Assembly: GCF_028595305.1 (NCBI RefSeq)
Contig: NZ_JAQQXS010000016.1
Location: 38,718 to 102,717, forward strand
DNA: 64,000 nucleotides
Reading direction: 5' to 3'
Source of the DNA: Roseateles koreensis
GTDB taxonomy: Bacteria; Pseudomonadota; Gammaproteobacteria; Burkholderiales; Burkholderiaceae_C
Program-made: the position numbers and the translations under genes
Part shown: positions 46,853 to 56,784 of the stretch, one piece after another
Layout of the letters: each line of letters begins with the position of its first letter
Position numbering within the stretch: position 1 is the stretch's first letter
The notes under the pieces: generated by a model
What the model was told of the DNA's origin: nothing
What the model saw: only the letters and a program-made list of their open reading frames with translations
The model's database searches: none

Positions 46853-46882
46853 GCGAGGCGTTGCGAGGTGCGCAGCCCCGGT

Positions 46883-47980
46883 TCAGTGCCGCGTGCCGAG
46901 GTAGCGTTTGCGCCAGAAGTACAGGCCCAGGCCCAGGCCGAGTGTCAGCATCAGCCCGAAGGCGATCCAGAACCCTGCGGCTTTGTGAATCAGCGGCAAG
47001 CCGTCGAAGTTCATGCCAAAAATGCCGGTGATCAGGTTGAGCGGCAAGAAGATGGCGGTGAGCACGGTCAGCGTGCGCATGATGGCGTTGGTACGGTGCC
47101 CCAGCGCCGAGAAGTGCATCTGCACCGCCGCTTCGCTGGAGGATTCGAGCCGGCGCACATGGGTCAACACCCGCTCGATGTGCTCCAGCACGTCACGTGA
47201 GCGCACCCGCAGCAGTTCCCGGTCGCGTTGCACGGCGGGGTCGATGCTGACCGGCCATTCGTCCAGCGCGTCGATCCATTCTTGAACGGCACTGCGCTGG
47301 TCTTCGCTGATTTCTTCCAGCCGGTGCAGGGTGTCGCGGGCGGTCAGTAGCAGGGGCCAGTTGTCGAAATGGCTGTTGCCTTCCATCAAGGCACGTTGCA
47401 GCGTGCCCAGATGGCGGGTCAGCAGGCGGCGCAGTTCGAGGTAGCTGTCCACCAAGTGGTTGACCATGCGCAGCATCAACTCGGCCGGGCTGGTGGGCAG
47501 GCGCGCGCTGCCGCGCAGATCGCGTCCTTCGGTCAGTTGCCCCAGCTTGCCCGCGAAAAACTCGCGCACCGGGCAGCCTTCAGGATGAACCGTGAGCAGC
47601 ACATGGTCAAACACCGCGAAGCCCAGCGGGCTGGTTTCGATGGCGGCAAACGCAGCCTGCGCTGCGGCCAGCCGACCCGCTTCGTCATCGGCGGGGCGCT
47701 CTTCCAAGCCGGGCAGTGCCGCGAGGCGCGTGAAAATCAGCAGGTCGTACCACGAGGTGTAGTCGAAGTTGGACGGCAGTTGCTTGTTCAGCAGGTCTGC
47801 GGTGTGCAGGTCCACCAACTGGCCGCAGTCCCAGCGCTGCAGATGCTGCTGGAATTCGCCGTAATGCTGATCGAATTCACCGCGCTCGTAGCTGGCCCAG
47901 AGAAAGCCAGCCGCCGGCAAGTCGGCCGGCAACTGGGCCAACTCGATGAAACGTTCACCTTGAATGTGGAAAAAGCGCAT
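46883..47980 (-). CDS. corA: CorA-family divalent cation transporter
   Basis: The 365-residue protein has a large N-terminal cytoplasmic domain, a long helix (HLVDSYLELRRLLTRHLGTL and onward), and two C-terminal membrane helices with the GMN motif (ITGIFGMNFDGLP) after the first. GMN marks Mg2+/Co2+/Ni2+ channels of the CorA family; ZntB-like Zn2+ transport is possible. It lies 28 nt downstream of hemB on the same strand and may be co-transcribed. Confidence 0.9.
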   Translation of the reverse strand: MRFFHIQGERFIELAQLPADLPAAGFLWASYERGEFDQHYGEFQQHLQRWDCGQLVDLHTADLLNKQLPSNFDYTSWYDLLIFTRLAALPGLEERPADDEAGRLAAAQAAFAAIETSPLGFAVFDHVLLTVHPEGCPVREFFAGKLGQLTEGRDLRGSARLPTSPAELMLRMVNHLVDSYLELRRLLTRHLGTLQRALMEGNSHFDNWPLLLTARDTLHRLEEISEDQRSAVQEWIDALDEWPVSIDPAVQRDRELLRVRSRDVLEHIERVLTHVRRLESSSEAAVQMHFSALGHRTNAIMRTLTVLTAIFLPLNLITGIFGMNFDGLPLIHKAAGFWIAFGLMLTLGLGLGLYFWRKRYLGTRH

Positions 47981-48008
47981 GGGGCGAGACGGTGTGCCGG
48001 CAGATGGG

Positions 48009-49097
<1,089 letters not shown>

Positions 49098-49130
49098 TCA
49101 CTCCGGCTTGGGTTACGCAAAATCACCTAT

Positions 49131-49159
49131 TTGATCGTATGTATCATTTCTGTTATTAT
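49131..49159 (+). promoter_or_regulatory. Sigma-70 promoter of the predicted small RNA
   Basis: TTGATC (49131-49136) and TATTAT (49154-49159) are 17 nt apart, near-consensus hexamers at ideal spacing. The predicted start is near 49166. No open reading frame with a Shine-Dalgarno begins at the right place, while a strong terminator follows about 90-110 nt later. Confidence 0.7.
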
Positions 49160-49165
49160 TCAACC

Positions 49166-49277
49166 TGAATGATAGCCGCAAGGTGATCGTTCCCTGCTTT
49201 TCCTCCCTGAGCAGGAGCTTTGACGTGATGACAGCGACAAGGCTTTCCCACCCCGGCCGTGTGCCGGGGTTTTTTTT
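49166..49277 (+). ncRNA. Predicted ~112-nt small RNA between hemB and hemJ
   Basis: The transcript is bounded by the promoter at 49131-49159 and an intrinsic terminator with CCCCGGC/GCCGGGG and eight U (49251-49277). A 6-bp hairpin, CCTGCT (49193-49198) with AGCAGG (49210-49215), presents an 11-nt loop UUUCCUCCCUG. The UCCUCC in that loop is complementary to the Shine-Dalgarno GGAGGA, the design of several known trans-acting small RNAs that block ribosome binding. No sRNA family name can be assigned from this sequence alone. It could also be an attenuator, but hemJ has its own start 64 nt after the terminator. Confidence 0.65.
49251..49277 (+). terminator. Strong intrinsic terminator of the small RNA
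   Basis: A perfect 7-bp GC stem (CCCCGGC, loop CGTGT, GCCGGGG) is followed by eight T (49270-49277). It would stop the small RNA before hemJ. Confidence 0.88.
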
Positions 49278-49340
49278 GGTTGTGGCGCTCAGTGCCCAAC
49301 CGATCAAGGCAAGCCGGCGGGCCGCCCGCATAATGGCTCC

Positions 49341-49769
49341 ATGCTCTGGATTAAAGCCCTTCATGTGATTTTTGTCGCCAGCTGGTTTGCTGGCTTGTTC
49401 TACCTGCCGCGTCTGTTCGTGAATCTGGCCATGGTGCCTGCCGACAGCCATGCCGAGCGGGAGCGACTGTTGTTGATGGCGCACAAGCTGTACCGCTTCT
49501 CCACGGTGTTGATGTTGCCGGCGCTGGTGTTCGGCCTGACGCTGTGGCTGCACTACGGCGTGGGACGCGGGACGGGCAATTATTGGCTGCATGCCAAGCT
49601 GGCTCTGGTCGTGGGGGTTTGCGGCTATCACCATGCCTGCGGCCGAATCCTGCGGCGCTTTGAGACGCTGAGCAACCGGCGCAGCGACCGCTGGTTCCGG
49701 GTGTTCAACGAGGTCACGGTGCTGCTGTTCGCCGCCATCGTGATTTTGGTTGTGGTTAAACCTTTCTGA
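49341..49769 (+). CDS. hemJ: Protoporphyrinogen IX oxidase HemJ
   Basis: The 142-residue membrane protein has four hydrophobic helices and the HemJ signature MLWIKALHVIFVASWFAGLF with His8, and Lys86 in YWLHAKLALV. HemJ oxidises protoporphyrinogen IX in the penultimate step of heme synthesis in bacteria lacking HemG or HemY. Placement beside hemB supports this. CopD-like annotations for such proteins are less specific. Confidence 0.9.
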   Translation: MLWIKALHVIFVASWFAGLFYLPRLFVNLAMVPADSHAERERLLLMAHKLYRFSTVLMLPALVFGLTLWLHYGVGRGTGNYWLHAKLALVVGVCGYHHACGRILRRFETLSNRRSDRWFRVFNEVTVLLFAAIVILVVVKPF

Positions 49770-49780
49770 GCCCGGCTGGC

Positions 49781-50899
49781 GTGTTGGGGGTGCGTCGGCA
49801 GAGCTCCGCCACCTGGCTGTTGCTGGCCTATCTGGCGCTGCTGCTCTATGCCAGCCTGTACCCATTTTGGCCCTGGACTTGGCCGCCGGGCATGGCGCTG
49901 TTTGACCTGATCGGCCTGCCTTGGCCACGCTACTTCGGCGCCTTTGACATGTGGGCCAATGTGCTGGGCTATCTGCCGCTGGGTTTGTTGGGATTTGCCG
50001 CAGCGTTGCGAACCGGGCGCGGCCTGAAAACCGGTTTGGCCTGGGGGTTGTTGCCGGCGCCGGCGCTGTCGTTTGGGATGGAAACCCTGCAGTACTTTCT
50101 GCCGGGCCGCGTGCCCTCTTTGCTGGATTGGACGCTCAATGTGAGTGGCGCCTGGCTGGGCGTGGGGGCGGGCGTGCTCTTGAACGCTTTCGGTGGGCTG
50201 CGGCGCTGGCAGGATGTGCGCGACTATTGGTTTCAGCCACATTGCGCGGGTGCGTTGGCCTTGCTGGCGCTGTGGCCCGTGGGTTTGTTGTTCCCGACGC
50301 CCGTGCCTCTGGGCCTGGGACAGTGGTTGCCGCATTTACAGACCCTGGTTGTGAGTCTGCTGGCCGATACGCCCTGGGCGCTGCAGTGGGCGGACGACAG
50401 CGACGTTGCCTTGGACATGGCCCGCGCGCTGCCGCCGGGCCTGGAGGCCATCGTCATCGCGCTGGGCTTGCTTGCGCCCATATTGCTGGCGCTGGCCGTG
50501 GCCCGCCCAGGGTGGCGACGCTGGGCTTTGATTCCCGGTGCCCTGGCGTTGGGCATGCTGACCACGGCTTTGTCGACGGCGCTGAACTTCGGCCCGCAGC
50601 ACGCCTGGGCCTGGTTGACCTTGGCGACTTGGCCTGGTCTTGCGGCGGGTGTGTTGCTGGCCGGCCTGTCGATGCTGCTGCCGCGCCGCCTCTGCGCGGC
50701 CTTGGCCCTGGTCACGCTGTGCAGCTTGATCGCGCTGGTCAGTCAGGCGCCAACCAGCCCTTACATGCACCTGAGCCTGCAGGCTTGGACGCAGGGGCGC
50801 TTCATCAATCTGTACGGCTTAGCGCAATGGGTCGGCTGGGTCTGGCCCTTTGCGGCCATCGGCTGGCTTTTGACTTTGATCGGGCGGCGTACGGTTTGA
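49781..50899 (+). CDS. VanZ family membrane protein
   Basis: The 372-residue protein has about nine membrane helices. The N-terminal part has VanZ character: YASLYPFWPWTWPPG, MWANVLGYLPLGLLGFAAAL and ETLQYFLPGRVPSLLDWTLN. VanZ homologues are linked to envelope-active glycopeptide or phage-type stress but the molecular role is uncertain. It begins with GTG, 11 nt after hemJ, so it may be co-transcribed. Confidence 0.85.
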   Translation: MLGVRRQSSATWLLLAYLALLLYASLYPFWPWTWPPGMALFDLIGLPWPRYFGAFDMWANVLGYLPLGLLGFAAALRTGRGLKTGLAWGLLPAPALSFGMETLQYFLPGRVPSLLDWTLNVSGAWLGVGAGVLLNAFGGLRRWQDVRDYWFQPHCAGALALLALWPVGLLFPTPVPLGLGQWLPHLQTLVVSLLADTPWALQWADDSDVALDMARALPPGLEAIVIALGLLAPILLALAVARPGWRRWALIPGALALGMLTTALSTALNFGPQHAWAWLTLATWPGLAAGVLLAGLSMLLPRRLCAALALVTLCSLIALVSQAPTSPYMHLSLQAWTQGRFINLYGLAQWVGWVWPFAAIGWLLTLIGRRTV

Positions 50900-50939
50900 T
50901 CGAACGGCGACGCCCGAGGGGCCTGCCTACAATAGCGGC

Positions 50940-51266
50940 ATGAGTTATTTTGAACGCCACATCTTCTTTTGCCTGAACGAGCGCGAGAGCGGCGAGAACA
51001 GTTGCGCCCAACACGGCGCGCAGCAGGGCTTTGATCATTGCAAGGCGCGCGTGCGCGACCTGGGCCTGGGCGGGCCGGGCGCTGTGCGCGTCAACAAGGC
51101 GGGTTGCCTGGACCGATGCGCGGGCGGCCCGGTGGCGGTGGTTTATCCCGAGGCGGTTTGGTACAGCTATGTCGACAACGCCGACATCGACGAAATCGTC
51201 GACAAACACCTGAAGCACGGCCAAGTGGTTGAGCGCCTTGTGTTGCCCAACAACGTCGGCCGTTGA
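50940..51266 (+). CDS. Thioredoxin-like [2Fe-2S] ferredoxin
   Basis: The 108-residue protein has four conserved cysteines in the Shethna-type pattern: Cys11 and Cys22, then Cys56 and Cys60 in AGCLDRCAGGPVAVVYPE. These bind one [2Fe-2S] cluster in a thioredoxin fold. An extra Cys34 is present. The electron partner is unknown. The stop overlaps the next frame, but a better start for the neighbour is at 51281. Confidence 0.92.
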   Translation: MSYFERHIFFCLNERESGENSCAQHGAQQGFDHCKARVRDLGLGGPGAVRVNKAGCLDRCAGGPVAVVYPEAVWYSYVDNADIDEIVDKHLKHGQVVERLVLPNNVGR

Positions 51267-51280
51267 GAGGGGCCTCTCCT

Positions 51281-51901
51281 GTGAACCCTCGTACTCAGAA
51301 ACAGGTGATCGCCGGGCCGGCCGGCGCCATCGAGTGTGCGATTGACCGGCCTGTTGGCCACGTCACGCCCAAAGGCTTGGCGCTGATCTGCCACCCCAAT
51401 CCCACGCAGGGCGGCACGATGGACAACAAGGTGGTGCAGACCCTGGCGCGCGCCTTTGTGGAGTTGGGGTTGCGCACCGTGCGCTTCAATTTCCGCGGTA
51501 TTGGCAAATCCGAAGGCGTATGGGACGAAGGCCGAGGCGAGATTGACGATGCCCTGGCCGTGCTGCAAGCCGTGCGTGAGCCGGGCGAGCCCGTGGTGCT
51601 GGCCGGGTTTTCTTTCGGTGGGTTTGTGGCTTCGCAAGCAGCGCTGCGCCTGCCCGAGGCCGAGCGCGCCCAGCGCCTGGTGCTGGTGGGGCCTGCGACC
51701 AGCCGCTTTGATACCGCGCCTGTGCCCGCCGACACCCTGGTGATCCACGGCGAGCAAGACGACGTGGTGCCGCTCAGCGCTGTGCTCGACTGGGCGCGCC
51801 CGCAATCTCTCCCCATCACCGTGGTGCCTGGTGTGGGCCATTTTTTCCATGGGCAGCTGCCGCTGCTCAAGAGCATCGTGCTGCGCGCTTGGTTGAGTTG
51901 A
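51281..51901 (+). CDS. Alpha/beta hydrolase (COG2945-like)
   Basis: The 206-residue hydrolase has the nucleophile elbow GFSFGG, an HPNPTQGGTMDNKVVQ segment, FNFRGIGKSEG and a C-terminal catalytic His in GVGHFFHG. The Asp in the HGEQDDVVP loop completes the triad. The substrate is unknown. The GTG at 51281 is preferred because GAGAGG lies about 10 nt upstream; a TTG at 51263 in the same frame overlaps the ferredoxin stop. Confidence 0.85.
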   Translation: MNPRTQKQVIAGPAGAIECAIDRPVGHVTPKGLALICHPNPTQGGTMDNKVVQTLARAFVELGLRTVRFNFRGIGKSEGVWDEGRGEIDDALAVLQAVREPGEPVVLAGFSFGGFVASQAALRLPEAERAQRLVLVGPATSRFDTAPVPADTLVIHGEQDDVVPLSAVLDWARPQSLPITVVPGVGHFFHGQLPLLKSIVLRAWLS

Positions 51902-51970
51902 CTCCATAAACTGCGTCAATAACTTGCCCATTGAGCGGCCCCTGCTTCACTGCCTTCGAGACCTTTTCCG

Positions 51971-53128
51971 ATGAAACGACTGATTGCCTTCGCACTGGCC
52001 GCCGCCAGCGCATTCACTTCCATGACGGCTGTGGCTCAGGTGCCGCAAGGACCCGAATTGGCCGCGCGCAGCTACCTGCTGCTGGACATGACCGCCAACC
52101 GCGTGCTGACCGAGTACGACGCCGACCGGCCCAATGACCCCGCCTCGCTGACCAAGCTGATGACGGCCTACCTCGTCTTCGGTGCGCTGCACGACAAGAA
52201 GCTCACGCTGGACCAGACCTTGACGGTGTCCAAGCGTGCGTGGGATGAGCGCAAGGGGGACCCTTCCCTGATGTTTATCGACACCACGATGACGCCCAAG
52301 GTTGAAGAGTTGGTCAAGGGCATGATCATCCAGTCAGGCAACGACGCCTCGGTGGCCTTGGCGGAAGGCGTGGCCGGAACGGTCGAGCAGTTCGTTGCCA
52401 TGATGAACCGCCAGGCGCAGGCCTGGGGCCTGAAGAACACCGAGTTCAAGAACCCCACCGGCATGACCGAACCGGGTCACAAGAGCAGCGCGCGCGATCT
52501 GTCGGTGATCGCCTCGCACCTGATTCAAGATTTCCCCGAGTACTACGTTTACTACTCGCAGAAGGACTTCACCTTCAACAAGATCCGCCAGGACAACCGC
52601 AATTTGCTTTTGCGCCGGGATCCCACCGTGGACGGCATGAAAACCGGCTTCACGGACGCCGCCGGTTATTGCCTGATTGCAAGCGCACAGCGCGATTTTC
52701 CTAACGGCAAACGTCGACTGCTCAGCGTGGTGATGGGCACCGCCTCCAAAGAGGCTCGTGCCAGCGAAAGCCAGAAACTGCTGAACTGGGGTTATGCCAG
52801 CTTCGACGCGGTGCGCTTGTTTGAAAAGGACCAGGCCATCGCCACCGTGCCTGTCTGGAAGGGCACCGCGCCTCAGGCCAAGCTGGGCGCTGCGGGGGCC
52901 GTGTTTGTCGCTGTTCCCCGGGGGGATGGCGCCAAGCTGCAAACCAAGATCGAACGCACCGATCCGCTGGTGGCACCTTTGGCCAAGGGCCAGCGTGTGG
53001 GTACCATCAAGGTGTTGACGGCAGCGGGTGCGCCAGTGTCTGAGGTGCCGCTGGTTGTTCAGGAGGCCGTTCCTCAATCCGGTCTGCTGGGCCGCGCCTG
53101 GGACTCTTTGCGGCTCTGGATCAAGTAA
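51971..53128 (+). CDS. dacC: D-alanyl-D-alanine carboxypeptidase (PBP5/6 type)
   Basis: The 385-residue penicillin-binding protein trims the terminal D-alanine of peptidoglycan stem peptides. It has a signal peptide, the active-site SLTK (Ser59-Lys62), SGN (122-124) and KTG (in DGMKTGFTD). A C-terminal beta domain and an amphipathic membrane anchor (RAWDSLRLWIK) follow. dat and the lip genes lie downstream in the same direction, a conserved order in related bacteria. Confidence 0.95.
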   Translation: MKRLIAFALAAASAFTSMTAVAQVPQGPELAARSYLLLDMTANRVLTEYDADRPNDPASLTKLMTAYLVFGALHDKKLTLDQTLTVSKRAWDERKGDPSLMFIDTTMTPKVEELVKGMIIQSGNDASVALAEGVAGTVEQFVAMMNRQAQAWGLKNTEFKNPTGMTEPGHKSSARDLSVIASHLIQDFPEYYVYYSQKDFTFNKIRQDNRNLLLRRDPTVDGMKTGFTDAAGYCLIASAQRDFPNGKRRLLSVVMGTASKEARASESQKLLNWGYASFDAVRLFEKDQAIATVPVWKGTAPQAKLGAAGAVFVAVPRGDGAKLQTKIERTDPLVAPLAKGQRVGTIKVLTAAGAPVSEVPLVVQEAVPQSGLLGRAWDSLRLWIK

Positions 53129-53174
53129 CTCGTCACCACTTGGGCGTAAGCTCAAGGCTTCGGAGGACTTTGGC

Positions 53175-54056
53175 ATGCACACGAACTTGTTGCCCGAAGT
53201 GATGTGTTACCTGAACGGTGAGTACACCCCCTTGGGTGAAGCCAAGGTTTCGGTGATGGACCGTGGCTTTATCTTCGGCGACGGTGTGTATGAGTTGTTG
53301 CCGGTGTATGAGGGGCGAATTTTTCGCTTCGAAGCCCATATGGACCGGCTGGAGCGCAATTTGGCCAAGCTGCGCCTGAGTTGCCCCTTGATGCGTGATG
53401 ATTGGCTGGCGCTGGCCCGGCGTTTGATCGACAAGGTCGACGCTCCCGTGCAAGCCGTGTACCTGCAGGTCACCCGGGGCGTGGCACCCCGCAATCACGT
53501 CATGCCCACCCATATTCAGCCGACTGTCTTTGCCTACAGCACAGTTGCGCAAGGCGCGACGGCCGAGGAGCGCCACCAGGGCGTGGCTTGCCTGACGGCA
53601 CGTGATTTCCGCTGGGAGCGGGGCGACATCAAGAGCATTTCGTTGCTGGGCAATGTGCTGGCCCGCCAGATTTCGGCGGATCAGGGGGCGGCAGAGACCA
53701 TTCTGTTCCGTGATGGTTTCCTGACCGAAGCTTCGTCGTCCAATGTGTGGATCGTCAAGGAAGGGGCGCTCTTGGGCCCACCCAAGAGCGAGCATGTGCT
53801 GGAAGGCGTTCGCGTAGAGTTGCTGCGTGAACTGTGCGCTGAGACCGGAGTGGGCTACAACTTGCGGCCGATCACTGAGGCCGAGGTGTTTGCCGCCGAT
53901 GAAATCATCTTGAGCAGCGCCCTCAAAGAAGTCCTGCCCGTCACCCGCCTGGACCACGCACCCGTCGGCCACGGGGCTTTGCACGGCAAACCCGGCCCGG
54001 TCTACGCCCGGTTGTACGAGGCCTACCAAGAGGTCAAGCGTGTCCAATCCATTTGA
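53175..54056 (+). CDS. dat: D-amino acid aminotransferase
   Basis: The 293-residue class IV PLP enzyme has the Schiff-base Lys153 in GDIKSISLLGN and the RGVAPRNH substrate-carboxylate motif of D-alanine transaminases, which favours D-amino acid over branched-chain activity. It interconverts D-alanine and D-glutamate for peptidoglycan. GGAGG at 53162-53166 supports the ATG at 53175; an open frame extends 147 nt upstream into dacC. Confidence 0.92.
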   Translation: MHTNLLPEVMCYLNGEYTPLGEAKVSVMDRGFIFGDGVYELLPVYEGRIFRFEAHMDRLERNLAKLRLSCPLMRDDWLALARRLIDKVDAPVQAVYLQVTRGVAPRNHVMPTHIQPTVFAYSTVAQGATAEERHQGVACLTARDFRWERGDIKSISLLGNVLARQISADQGAAETILFRDGFLTEASSSNVWIVKEGALLGPPKSEHVLEGVRVELLRELCAETGVGYNLRPITEAEVFAADEIILSSALKEVLPVTRLDHAPVGHGALHGKPGPVYARLYEAYQEVKRVQSI

Positions 54057-54068
54057 AACTTGAATCCC

Positions 54069-54350
54069 ATGGCCATGAATCCGATTCCGCCCGAACAGTC
54101 GTTGATTGAGTACCCCTCGCAGTTTCCCATCAAGGTGATGGGGGCTCAGGTGGAGGGGTTTGTGGAGGCCATGGTGATGGTGGCGAAGAGTTTTGATCCC
54201 GGCTTCGACGCTGCCACTGTTGAGCAGCGTCCCAGCAAGGGCGGCAATTACCTGGGTCTGACCCTCACCGTGACAGCCACCAGCCGGGAGCAGCTCGACG
54301 AGCTTTATCGAACCCTGACCACTCACCCGATGGTCAAGGTCGTGCTGTAG
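54069..54350 (+). CDS. DUF493 (YbeD) family protein
   Basis: The 93-residue protein is the small ferredoxin-like domain of DUF493/YbeD: SLIEYPSQFPIKVMG, RPSKGGNYLGLTLTVTATS and LDELYRTLTTHPMVKVVL. Its gene usually precedes lipB, and it may modulate lipoate or protease functions, though the mechanism is not settled. The ATG at 54069 is used; a TTG at 54060 is also in frame. Confidence 0.9.
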   Translation: MAMNPIPPEQSLIEYPSQFPIKVMGAQVEGFVEAMVMVAKSFDPGFDAATVEQRPSKGGNYLGLTLTVTATSREQLDELYRTLTTHPMVKVVL

Positions 54351-54374
54351 GCCGCGCAGGCGAGGCTGGACGGC

Positions 54375-55046
54375 ATGATTGTTGTGAAAAACCTGGGGCG
54401 CGTGGACTACGAAGCCACCGTGGCCGCCATGCGTGAGTTCACCGAAACGCGCGGCCCCGACACGCCGGATGAAATCTGGCTCTGCGAGCATCCGCCCACC
54501 TACACCCAAGGCTTGGCGGGCAAGGCTGACCACGTGCTGAATGCAGCTGGCATACCGGTGGTGCAAACCAACCGCGGCGGGCAGGTGACTTATCACGGCC
54601 CCGGGCAGGTGGTGGCTTACCCGCTGATCGATCTGCAACGCGCCGGTTATTTTGTGCGGGAGTATGTGTTTCGCCTGGAAGCGGCCGTTATTCAAACGCT
54701 GGCGCAGTTCGGGGTGACCGGCCACCGGGTGGCTGGCGCGCCGGGCATTTATGTGCGCTTGAGCGACCCGGGCGCCCATGCGGCGCTGACCGGCCCGGTC
54801 GACCCGCTTCATCCTTTTCAAGGCCTGGGCAAGGTGGCCGCGCTGGGCATCAAGGTGAGTCGTCACTGCACTTACCACGGCGTGGCGCTCAATGTGGCGA
54901 TGGATTTGAAGCCCTACGACGGGATCAACCCCTGTGGTTACGCCGGGCTCGCCACGGTGGACCTCGTTACACTTGGGGTTTGTGCGGACTGGCCCACGGT
55001 GGCCGAGCGGTTCGGTGAGCGCCTCAGCGCGCAACTGGAGCGCTGA
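54375..55046 (+). CDS. lipB: Octanoyltransferase LipB
   Basis: The 223-residue transferase moves octanoate from acyl carrier protein to lipoyl domains. The catalytic Cys187 (INPCGY) and Lys160 (LGIKVSRH) are present, with [13 protein letters not shown] as the ligand loop. A 20-residue insert at about 130-149, rich in Pro and Gly, is longer than in E. coli. The gene lies 24 nt after DUF493 and 51 nt before lipA. Confidence 0.95.
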   Translation: MIVVKNLGRVDYEATVAAMREFTETRGPDTPDEIWLCEHPPTYTQGLAGKADHVLNAAGIPVVQTNRGGQVTYHGPGQVVAYPLIDLQRAGYFVREYVFRLEAAVIQTLAQFGVTGHRVAGAPGIYVRLSDPGAHAALTGPVDPLHPFQGLGKVAALGIKVSRHCTYHGVALNVAMDLKPYDGINPCGYAGLATVDLVTLGVCADWPTVAERFGERLSAQLER

Positions 55047-55097
55047 ACCCAACGGGCTTCAAAAGAGCCGGCAAAGACGACGGTAAAGAAGGCGGCA

Positions 55098-56111
55098 ATG
55101 GCGAGCGATAACACCACCCACGAATTGAAAACTGGCGAGGCCTACGACGCCAGCGCCAAGCAAAAGGCGCAAGCCAAGACGGCGCGCATCCCGATCAAGA
55201 TCGTGCCGGCGGAAATGCTGAAAAAGCCCGACTGGATTCGAGTAAAGGCGGGTTCACCCTCCACCCGTTTCTACGAAATCAAGCAAATCCTGCGCGAGCA
55301 CAAACTCCATACGGTTTGCGAAGAGGCGTCCTGCCCGAACATCGGCGAGTGCTTCGGCAAAGGCACGGCCACCTTCATGATCATGGGGGATAAATGCACG
55401 CGGCGCTGCCCGTTTTGCGACGTGGGCCACGGCCGCCCAGATCCGCTGGATGCGGATGAGCCGCTCAATCTGGCCAAGACCATCGCCGCGTTGAAGCTCA
55501 AGTACGTGGTGATCACCAGCGTGGATCGCGATGATTTGCGCGATGGTGGCGCCGGCCACTTTGCCGAGTGCATCCAGAAGGTGCGTGAGTTGAGCCCGGC
55601 CACCCAGATCGAAATCCTGACGCCTGACTTCCGCGGCCGTGCCGACCGCGCGCTTGATATTCTGCGCGCCGCGCCGCCCGATGTTATGAACCATAACCTC
55701 GAAACTGCACCGCGTCTGTACAAGGAAGCGCGGCCGGGTTCCGACTATCAGTTCAGCCTGAACCTGCTCAAGCGCTTCAAGGACGAAGTGCCAAATGTGC
55801 CCACCAAGAGCGGCATCATGGTGGGCCTTGGCGAGACCGATGAAGAAATCCTGCAGGTCATGCGCGATATGCGTGCCCACAATGTCGACATGCTGACCTT
55901 GGGCCAGTACTTGGCGCCGAGTGGCCACCATTTGCCGGTGCGCCGCTATGTGCACCCGGACACCTTCAAGATGTTCGAGGCCGAGGCCTACAAGATGGGC
56001 TTCAGCCACGCCGCCGTGGGAGCCATGGTGCGCTCCAGCTATCACGCCGACCAGCAGGCCGAGCACGCGACAACCGCGATTGGTGCGGCGCAAGGCACTC
56101 CGAGCAAGTAA
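55098..56111 (+). CDS. lipA: Lipoyl synthase LipA
   Basis: The 337-residue radical SAM enzyme inserts sulfur into octanoyl groups. The auxiliary cluster cysteines are Cys74, Cys79 and Cys85 ([12 protein letters not shown]); the radical SAM cluster cysteines are Cys100, Cys104 and Cys107 (CTRRCPFC). The C-terminal RSSYHA motif carries the Ser that ligates the auxiliary cluster. A long N-terminal extension is typical of betaproteobacteria. It ends the lip operon before a terminator. Confidence 0.96.
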   Translation: MASDNTTHELKTGEAYDASAKQKAQAKTARIPIKIVPAEMLKKPDWIRVKAGSPSTRFYEIKQILREHKLHTVCEEASCPNIGECFGKGTATFMIMGDKCTRRCPFCDVGHGRPDPLDADEPLNLAKTIAALKLKYVVITSVDRDDLRDGGAGHFAECIQKVRELSPATQIEILTPDFRGRADRALDILRAAPPDVMNHNLETAPRLYKEARPGSDYQFSLNLLKRFKDEVPNVPTKSGIMVGLGETDEEILQVMRDMRAHNVDMLTLGQYLAPSGHHLPVRRYVHPDTFKMFEAEAYKMGFSHAAVGAMVRSSYHADQQAEHATTAIGAAQGTPSK

Positions 56112-56152
56112 GGCGTCAGGCTCGCTGACTGAGCGTCAGCTGGCACCCAGTG

Positions 56153-56189
56153 AAAAGCCGCTGAGGTTTCATGCCTTCAGCGGCTTTTT
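56153..56189. terminator. Bidirectional intrinsic terminator after lipA
   Basis: AAAAGCCGCTGA (56153-56164) pairs with TCAGCGGCTTTT (56177-56188), with a 12-nt loop. The A-run on one side and T-run on the other let it act in both directions, for lipA (+) and the TlpA-like gene (-). Confidence 0.85.
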
Positions 56190-56230
56190 ATTTGAATCGG
56201 CGACGGCTGGTTGGGCCGGCGTAGGAGGAT

Positions 56231-56740
56231 TTAGCCTTCAGCCAGCAGCTTTTCGACCAGGCTGTGCAGCGCCGCAAAATCAGGCTCGCCGACGTAGCGT
56301 TTGACGATTTCACCGCGCTTGTTGATCAAGAAGGTGGTGGGCGTGAGTTGGACCCGACCAAATTGCTTGGCGATTTCACCCGTGTTGTCGATGGCCACGC
56401 CAAAGGGCAGGCGCCGGCTTTCGGCGAAATTGGCGACAAAGGCTGGTGGGTCGTAGCTCATGGCCACGGCCAGTGTGTCGAAGGCGCGCCCCTTGAATTT
56501 TTCGTGGGTGGCGATGATTTCGGGCATTTCCTTTACGCAGGTCGTGCAACTGGTCGCCCAGAAGTTCACAAGCATGACTTTGCCGGCCCACTGACTGGCA
56601 TCTGCCTGGGTGCCATCCAGCAGCACATAGCGGACAGGCGGTGCCGTCTCGTTCTTGCCCAGGTGTTGGGAGGCCCAATAGCCCCCAATAACCAAGGCGG
56701 CCAGTAGCAGGGCAGGGGCGATCCATCGAATTGACTTCAT
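56231..56740 (-). CDS. TlpA/ResA-like thioredoxin protein
   Basis: The 169-residue protein has one N-terminal membrane anchor (IAPALLLAALVIGGYWAS) and a periplasmic thioredoxin fold. FWATSCTTCVKEMPEI contains CTTC where TlpA proteins usually have CxPC, and the cis-proline region is LTPTTFLINKRG. It probably acts on disulfides of periplasmic proteins, perhaps for cytochrome maturation; the altered active site leaves the redox role open. Its stop is next to the bidirectional terminator. Confidence 0.88.
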   Translation of the reverse strand: MKSIRWIAPALLLAALVIGGYWASQHLGKNETAPPVRYVLLDGTQADASQWAGKVMLVNFWATSCTTCVKEMPEIIATHEKFKGRAFDTLAVAMSYDPPAFVANFAESRRLPFGVAIDNTGEIAKQFGRVQLTPTTFLINKRGEIVKRYVGEPDFAALHSLVEKLLAEG

Positions 56741-56784
56741 GGGGGAAGTTTACCCGGCCACCCGTCCGCTGCCCATGAAAAGGG

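Noticed and set aside
49183..49368. 61-codon ORF over the predicted small RNA
   Set aside because: It reads through the intrinsic terminator and into hemJ in another frame; a small RNA explains the conserved elements better.
53133..55052. Long minus-strand ORF of 639 codons across dat, DUF493 and lipB
   Set aside because: It is the antisense shadow of three well-supported plus-strand genes; its translation has no family motif.
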